NCBI GenBank assembly: GCA_020025255.1
Contig: JAHHSK010000070.1
Coordinates: forward strand, 1-9,185
From: Ruthenibacterium sp.
GTDB lineage: Bacteria; Bacillota; Clostridia; Oscillospirales; Ruminococcaceae
Direction: 5' to 3'
DNA: 9,185 bases
The notes beneath the pieces are model-generated. The model was not told where the DNA came from and made no database searches. It saw only the letters and a program-made list of their open reading frames with translations. Numbering within the stretch: position 1 is the stretch's first letter; the number at the start of each line of letters is the position of its first letter. Positions 5,007 to 9,185 of the stretch are shown in pieces. The position numbers were made by a program, and so were the translations under genes.

Positions 5007-6743
5007 ATGATGATCAACAAACGCCTGATCGGCATCGTGCCCGAAAGCAAAAAGTATATTGCGGGCAACGTTGTCTTCCAATGGGTGTCGATGCTTGCTA
5101 ATGCCGGCATGATCGCCGCACTGGCCGGGTTCCTGCACGGGCTTTTAAAAGGCGAAGCTTCCCCTCGTGCGCTTTTTCTTACCGTAGGGGCAGGCATCCT
5201 TTCCCTTGCCGTGCGCTGTGTGTGCAGCATCCTTGCGGCGCGAATGAGCTTTCTTGCCGCAAAAAGCATCAAGCTGACGCTGCGCACCCGCATTTATGAA
5301 AAGCTGCTGCGGCTCGGCCCTTCTTACAGCCGGCGCATTTCCACTTCAGAGGTCGTGCAGTTTTCCACCGAGGGTGTGGAACAGCTGGAAAGCTACTTCG
5401 GCGCGTATCTGCCGCAGTTCTTTTACAGCATGCTCGCCCCGCTTACGCTGTTTGTCCTTCTTGGCCCGATCAGCCTGAAGGCCGCGGGCGCACTGCTTTT
5501 GTGCGTGCCGCTGATCCCCGTTTCGATTGCCGCGGTGCAGACCTTTGCCAAAAAGCTGCTGGGCAAATACTGGGGGCAGTACGCAGCACTGGGCGATACC
5601 TTCCTTGAAAACCTGCAAGGGCTTACCACTTTGAAAATTTATGAAGCGGATGAAGCCAAGCACAAGGAAATGAACCGCGAAGCCGAAAACTTCCGCAAAA
5701 TCACGATGCGCGTTTTGACGATGCAGCTCAACTCCATTACGATCATGGATCTTGTTGCATACGGCGGCGCGGCACTGGGCATGATCCTTGCCGTGCGGGA
5801 GCTTGCAGCAGGTGCTGTCAGCTTTGCGGGCTGTTTTGGCATCATCCTGCTTTCGGCGGATTTCTTCCTGCCGATGCGCCAGCTCGGCTCGTACTTCCAC
5901 ATTGCGATGAACGGCATGGCGGCAAGCGATAAGATCTTTGCGATGCTCGATCTTCCCGAAGATGATGCGGGCACAAAGCAGGCCGAAGGCGGCAGCCTTT
6001 CCTGCCGCGGGCTGCGTTTTTCCTATAACGAAGACCGCGAAGTGCTGCACGGCGTAGATATGGAATTTGCGCAGGGCAGGATGACTGCGATCGTCGGGGA
6101 ATCCGGCTGCGGCAAATCCACGGTCGCTTCGATCCTTACCGGGCGCAGCCGCGGCTACACCGGCAGCGCAGTACTTTCCGGAACGGAAATTTCAGAGCTT
6201 TCCGGCGAAAGCCTGCTGCGCACGATTACTTATGTCGGCTCGAACGGATACATCCTTGCCGGCAGCGTTGCCGAATGTCTGCGCGCCGCAAAGCCCGATG
6301 CCAGCGACGATGCGCTGTGGGCGGTGCTGGAACGCGTGCGCCTTGCCGGTTTTGTGCGCGCCCAGCAGGGGCTGGATACCCCCATTGCAGCGGGCGGCAC
6401 CAATCTTTCGGGCGGGCAGCGCCAGCGCCTGTGCCTTGCACGCGCACTTTTGCACGATACGCCGTGCTATGTGTTCGATGAAGCAACAAGCAACATCGAT
6501 GTCGAAAGCGAAAACGATATCATGGATGAGATCCGCGCGCTGGCAAAAACGCGCACCGTCATCGTCATTACACACCGCCTTGCGAACGTGACGGATGCGG
6601 CCTGCATCTATGTCATGCAGGCGGGGCTGTGTGTGCAATCCGGCACGCATGAAGCCCTGCTCCAGCAGACGGGTGCGTATGCCGCACTATGGGAAAGCCA
6701 GCAGAAGCTGGAACACTTTGCATCCGGGGAGGTAACGGCATGA
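5007..6743 (+). CDS. CydD-like ABC exporter half-transporter (membrane domain plus ATPase)
   Basis: Type-I exporter half-transporter of 578 residues. The membrane domain covers about 1-310, with segments near 19-44, 55-79, 136-154, 157-178, 246-264 and 272-290. TSEVVQFSTEGVEQLESYFGAYLPQ (113-137) and LENLQGLTTLKIYEADEAK (200-218) resemble CydD. The ATPase domain follows: Tyr340 as A-loop, Walker A GESGCGKST (364-372), signature LSGGQ (467-471), Walker B CYVFDE (487-492) and His523 of the H-loop. The Q-loop reads TYVGSNGYILAG, so the usual glutamine is missing. ATG 5007 is set by GGAGG eight bases upstream; an extension to 4890 would start inside the -35 box. It overlaps the next gene by four bases (ATGA), and the two must form a heterodimer. 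In E. coli CydDC has been linked to thiol export, heme and nitrosative-stress tolerance. The substrate here is unknown, and no cytochrome bd genes are present in the window. Confidence 0.9.
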   Translation: MMINKRLIGIVPESKKYIAGNVVFQWVSMLANAGMIAALAGFLHGLLKGEASPRALFLTVGAGILSLAVRCVCSILAARMSFLAAKSIKLTLRTRIYEKLLRLGPSYSRRISTSEVVQFSTEGVEQLESYFGAYLPQFFYSMLAPLTLFVLLGPISLKAAGALLLCVPLIPVSIAAVQTFAKKLLGKYWGQYAALGDTFLENLQGLTTLKIYEADEAKHKEMNREAENFRKITMRVLTMQLNSITIMDLVAYGGAALGMILAVRELAAGAVSFAGCFGIILLSADFFLPMRQLGSYFHIAMNGMAASDKIFAMLDLPEDDAGTKQAEGGSLSCRGLRFSYNEDREVLHGVDMEFAQGRMTAIVGESGCGKSTVASILTGRSRGYTGSAVLSGTEISELSGESLLRTITYVGSNGYILAGSVAECLRAAKPDASDDALWAVLERVRLAGFVRAQQGLDTPIAAGGTNLSGGQRQRLCLARALLHDTPCYVFDEATSNIDVESENDIMDEIRALAKTRTVIVITHRLANVTDAACIYVMQAGLCVQSGTHEALLQQTGAYAALWESQQKLEHFASGEVTA

Positions 6744-8401
6744 AACAAAAACGAAGCGGGTTTACCGTAATGCGCCGTCTGATCCGCCTTGTGCGCCCGC
6801 TGGCACCGTTTATGGTGCTTGCTGTAACGCTTGGCGTTGCGGGGTTCGCCTGTGCGATTTTTCTGACGATCTTCGGCGGCTGGGCGATGCTGGATGTACT
6901 GGGGCTTTCCGCCCCGGCCGCCGCAGGCACGCTGTTTATCCTGGCGGGCATCGCTGCGCTGCTGCGCGGTGTGCTGCGCTACGGCGAACAGGCCTGCAAT
7001 CATTACATCGCCTTCAAGCTGCTTGCGCTGGTGCGCGATAAGGTGTTCGGTGCTTTGCGCCGCCTTTGCCCCGCAAAGCTGGAAGGGCGCGATAAGGGCG
7101 ATCTGATCGCCGTCATCACCGCAGACGTGGAGCTGCTGGAGGTATTCTACGCACACACCATATCGCCTGTGCTGATCGCGATTTTCATGTCGCTGGGCAT
7201 GAGCCTTTTCATCGGCAGCTATCATCCGCTGCTGGGGGTATGTGCGGCGGCGGCATATCTTACGATCGGCGCTGCGCTGCCGATCTTCATTTCCCGTATT
7301 TCCGGGTCTTCCGGCAATGAATTCCGCGCAAAAGCCGGTCAGCTGAGCGGCTATGTGCTGGACAGCCTGCGCGGCGTGCGCGAGGTGCTTCAGTACGATT
7401 TCGGCGCACAGCGCGTACAGGGGCTGCGCGCGGGCACCGAAGAACTTCTTGCCACCGAGGAGGACATGAAGAAAAAAGCCGCCCTCGGCACAGCGCTGAC
7501 CAACAGCCTGATCATCGCGTTCGGCCTTGTGATGCTGTGCGCTTCGTGCGCACTGTACTTTTCGGGAAAGGTCGGCTTTGAGGGTGTGCTGATCCCTGTC
7601 ATTGCGATGATGAGCTCGTTCGGGCCGGTGGTAGCTTTGGCAAGCCTTGGCAGCACATTGCAAAACACCCTTGCCGCAGGCAACCGTGTGCTGGATATTT
7701 TGGATGAAACCCCGCTTGTGCCGGAAGTATCGGATCGGGAGCCTGTCGTATTCACGGGTGCTTCGTGCGAAAACGTCTCGTTTTCCTATGATGAGGAAGA
7801 GATCCTGCACGATGTGAGCCTGTCGATCCCCAAGGGCCGCGTGATCGGCATTACCGGGCGCAGCGGCAGCGGCAAATCGACCCTGCTGCGCCTGCTGATG
7901 CGCTTTTGGGATGCCGACAGCGGCACGGTGCGCCTTTCCGGGCGCAGCATAAAGCAGGTCAACACCCACGATCTGCGCCGTGCCGAAGGCTTTGTAACAC
8001 AGGATACCCACCTGTTCCATGACAGCATTGCCAACAATCTGCGCATTGCCAAGCCCACGGCATCGGATGAGGAACTGATTGCCGCATGCAAAAAAGCATC
8101 GGTGCATGATTTTATCCTGACGCTGCCGCAGGGCTATGATACGCCTGTGGGCGAGCTGGGCGATACGCTTTCCAGCGGCGAACGCCAGCGCCTTGGGCTT
8201 GCGCGCGCGTTTTTGCACGATGCGCCGATGCTTTTGCTGGATGAACCGACGAGCAATCTGGACAGCCTGAACGAAGGCGTGATCCTCGCTTCCCTTGCCG
8301 CCGAACGCGTTGATAAAACGATCGTGCTGGTTTCGCACCGCGCGTCCACCATGGCTTTGGCGGATGACGTGTACTCTGCCGAGAGGGGGCGCGTGAGCTG
8401 A
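6740..8401 (+). CDS. CydC-like ABC exporter half-transporter (membrane domain plus ATPase)
   Basis: Second half of the exporter, 553 residues. Six membrane segments lie near 22-48, 62-80, 138-160, 164-184, 252-274 and 279-301. KGDLIAVITADVELLEVFYAHTISP (119-143) is the CydC-like intracellular-loop pattern. ATPase motifs are Tyr350 (A-loop), Walker A GRSGSGKST (373-381), a normal Q-loop Gln421 (FVTQDTHLF), a changed signature LSSGE (477-481) in place of LSGGQ, Walker B MLLLDE (497-502) and His533. ATG 6740 follows GGAGG (6728-6732) by seven bases and overlaps the preceding stop by four bases, giving strong translational coupling and equal subunit supply. Its TGA shares one base with the next ATG. 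The C-terminus stops soon after the H-loop region, somewhat short for the family but without a frameshift. It probably pairs with the CydD-like subunit; transport direction and substrate are not visible. Confidence 0.9.
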   Translation: MKQKRSGFTVMRRLIRLVRPLAPFMVLAVTLGVAGFACAIFLTIFGGWAMLDVLGLSAPAAAGTLFILAGIAALLRGVLRYGEQACNHYIAFKLLALVRDKVFGALRRLCPAKLEGRDKGDLIAVITADVELLEVFYAHTISPVLIAIFMSLGMSLFIGSYHPLLGVCAAAAYLTIGAALPIFISRISGSSGNEFRAKAGQLSGYVLDSLRGVREVLQYDFGAQRVQGLRAGTEELLATEEDMKKKAALGTALTNSLIIAFGLVMLCASCALYFSGKVGFEGVLIPVIAMMSSFGPVVALASLGSTLQNTLAAGNRVLDILDETPLVPEVSDREPVVFTGASCENVSFSYDEEEILHDVSLSIPKGRVIGITGRSGSGKSTLLRLLMRFWDADSGTVRLSGRSIKQVNTHDLRRAEGFVTQDTHLFHDSIANNLRIAKPTASDEELIAACKKASVHDFILTLPQGYDTPVGELGDTLSSGERQRLGLARAFLHDAPMLLLDEPTSNLDSLNEGVILASLAAERVDKTIVLVSHRASTMALADDVYSAERGRVS

Positions 8402-8751
8402 TGCCCAAAAAGGCAGATGTTGAGGCAAAGCGTCTGCGGGAAAAGCGTATGGTGCGCGATATGATCGCGCTTTACTGCCGCAAAAACCACGGCACGCGCG
8501 GCGCGCTGTGCCCCGACTGCGCGGCGCTTGCCGATTATGCCGAGCAGCGCAGCGACCGCTGCCCGTTTATGGAGACAAAGACCTTCTGCTCCAACTGCAA
8601 GGTGCATTGCTATCAACCCGAAATGCGCGAACGGATCCGCCTTGTCATGCGATTTTCCGGCCCGCGCATGCTCTTTCATCACCCGGCAGCCGCCGTGCGG
8701 CACTTGATCGAATCAAAACGCGAACAAAAACGAACGGAGAAAGAAAAATGA
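8401..8751 (+). CDS. YgbA_NO-family (nitrous oxide-stimulated promoter) protein
   Basis: Small soluble protein of 116 residues in the family called nitrous oxide-stimulated promoter protein (YgbA_NO). Recognisable marks are LREKRMVRDMIALYCRKNH (12-30), CPDC (37-40), RCPF (53-56), CSNCKVHCYQPEMRERI (63-79) and MRFSGPRMLFHHP (83-95). Seven cysteines at 26, 37, 40, 54, 63, 66 and 70, arranged as CxxC and CxxCxxxC, suggest a zinc or iron-sulfur site (inference). In E. coli ygbA belongs to the NO-responsive NsrR regulon; its biochemical role is not settled. The C-terminal tail (104-116) is highly charged. The ATG at 8401 shares one base with the upstream stop, and GAGAGGGGG lies about 11 bases before it. 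The next gene overlaps it by four bases. Presence in the operon hints at a nitrosative-stress or metal-related role for the transporter. Confidence 0.9.
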   Translation: MPKKADVEAKRLREKRMVRDMIALYCRKNHGTRGALCPDCAALADYAEQRSDRCPFMETKTFCSNCKVHCYQPEMRERIRLVMRFSGPRMLFHHPAAAVRHLIESKREQKRTEKEK

Positions 8752-9167
8752 AGCTTTTTTATATTGTACTCGGCTGTATTTCGCTTGGCGTCGGCGCGGT
8801 GGGCGCCGTTCTGCCGATCCTGCCGGCCTTCCCCTTTCTGATGCTTGCTGCCTTCTGCTTTGCGCGCAGCAGCGAAAAGCTGCACAGCTGGTTCATCCAC
8901 ACACAGCTGTATCAAAAAAATCTTGCCAGCTTTGTGCACGGCAAGGGCATGACAAAGCAGGCAAAGTTCCGCGTGCTGACGGCGATCACGCTGACTATGG
9001 GGCTTGGCTTTTTGATGATGGGGCGTGTACCCGTCGGGCGCATCGTGCTTGCCGTTGTGTGGGTGCTGCATGTGATCTACTTTGCCTTCGGCGTGCGCAC
9101 GATCAGCCCCGAAGAACACAGTGTCGTGCTGGATGCCCTCAATTCCGACACCGACGCGGCAGCGTGA
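8748..9167 (+). CDS. DUF454 (YbaN-like) inner membrane protein
   Basis: Membrane protein of 139 residues in the DUF454/YbaN family, function unknown. The N-terminal signature is clear: LGCISLGVGAVGAVLPILPAFPFLMLAAFCFARSSEKLHSWF (8-49), two hydrophobic segments joined at the LPxLPAFPF turn and followed by the conserved FARSS and LHxW. A cytoplasmic basic stretch (64-74) leads to two more hydrophobic segments near 76-91 and 98-116. The tail 119-139 is acidic and polar. The ATG at 8748 has GGAGA seven bases upstream and overlaps the ygbA-like stop in ATGA, so it is the fourth translationally coupled gene of the operon. Length is slightly above the usual 115-130 residues because of the tail. The 18 bases after its stop contain no visible terminator, so the operon may continue beyond the window. 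Confidence 0.92.
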   Translation: MKLFYIVLGCISLGVGAVGAVLPILPAFPFLMLAAFCFARSSEKLHSWFIHTQLYQKNLASFVHGKGMTKQAKFRVLTAITLTMGLGFLMMGRVPVGRIVLAVVWVLHVIYFAFGVRTISPEEHSVVLDALNSDTDAAA

Positions 9168-9185
9168 CGCGCGCCACGGTTCTTT

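Noticed and set aside
4881..5293. Lys/Asn-rich minus-strand frame across the promoter region (205 codons, 4676-5293)
   Set aside because: It runs antisense through the gpr end, promoter and CydD-like start. Its odd composition comes from reading T-rich regulatory DNA.
6608..8428. 606-codon open frame on the minus strand
   Set aside because: It lies antisense to the CydC-like gene, has low-complexity His/Gln/Arg-rich composition typical of GC-rich antisense frames, and matches no family. The plus strand has intact ABC motifs.

Overview
The window looks like chromosomal DNA from a GC-rich (by eye near 60%), endospore-forming, probably strictly anaerobic Firmicute, most likely a Clostridia/Oscillospiraceae-type gut bacterium. 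The reasons are the spore genes (spoVAC-spoVAD-spoVAE and gpr), Gram-positive AAGGAGG-type ribosome binding sites, cysteine-rich proteins, and AT-rich intergenic gaps between GC-rich genes. No tRNA, rRNA, CRISPR array, insertion sequence or phage gene was seen.

Layout from left to right: (1) a minus-strand pair of integral membrane proteins, a DUF5058-family protein followed by an unassigned polytopic partner, read from an extended -10 promoter near 1550; (2) a short divergent gap; (3) a plus-strand three-gene spoVA operon (C, D, E) for moving dipicolinic acid through the spore inner membrane; (4) a strong hairpin terminator shared with the converging rpsT gene (ribosomal protein S20, minus strand) and rpsT's near-consensus promoter; (5) gpr, the protease that degrades small acid-soluble spore proteins at germination, divergent from rpsT and unusually short; (6) a 183-base gap with a near-perfect sigma-A promoter and two copies of GTTAG-N6-CTAAC downstream of it; (7) a tightly overlapping four-gene operon: CydD-like and CydC-like half-exporters, a cysteine-rich YgbA_NO-family protein and a DUF454 (YbaN-like) membrane protein.

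The spore genes have well-understood jobs in filling the spore with dipicolinate and in germination. The most interesting part is the right-hand operon. A heterodimeric ABC exporter is translationally coupled to a YgbA_NO protein, a family linked to nitric oxide in enterobacteria, and to a DUF454 membrane protein. All four sit behind one strong promoter that carries a duplicated operator-like palindrome I cannot assign to a known regulator. Key motifs also suggest that one of the exporter's two ATP sites is degenerate. I infer a small stress-response transport unit (nitrosative, thiol, heme or iron related); substrate and regulator are unknown.
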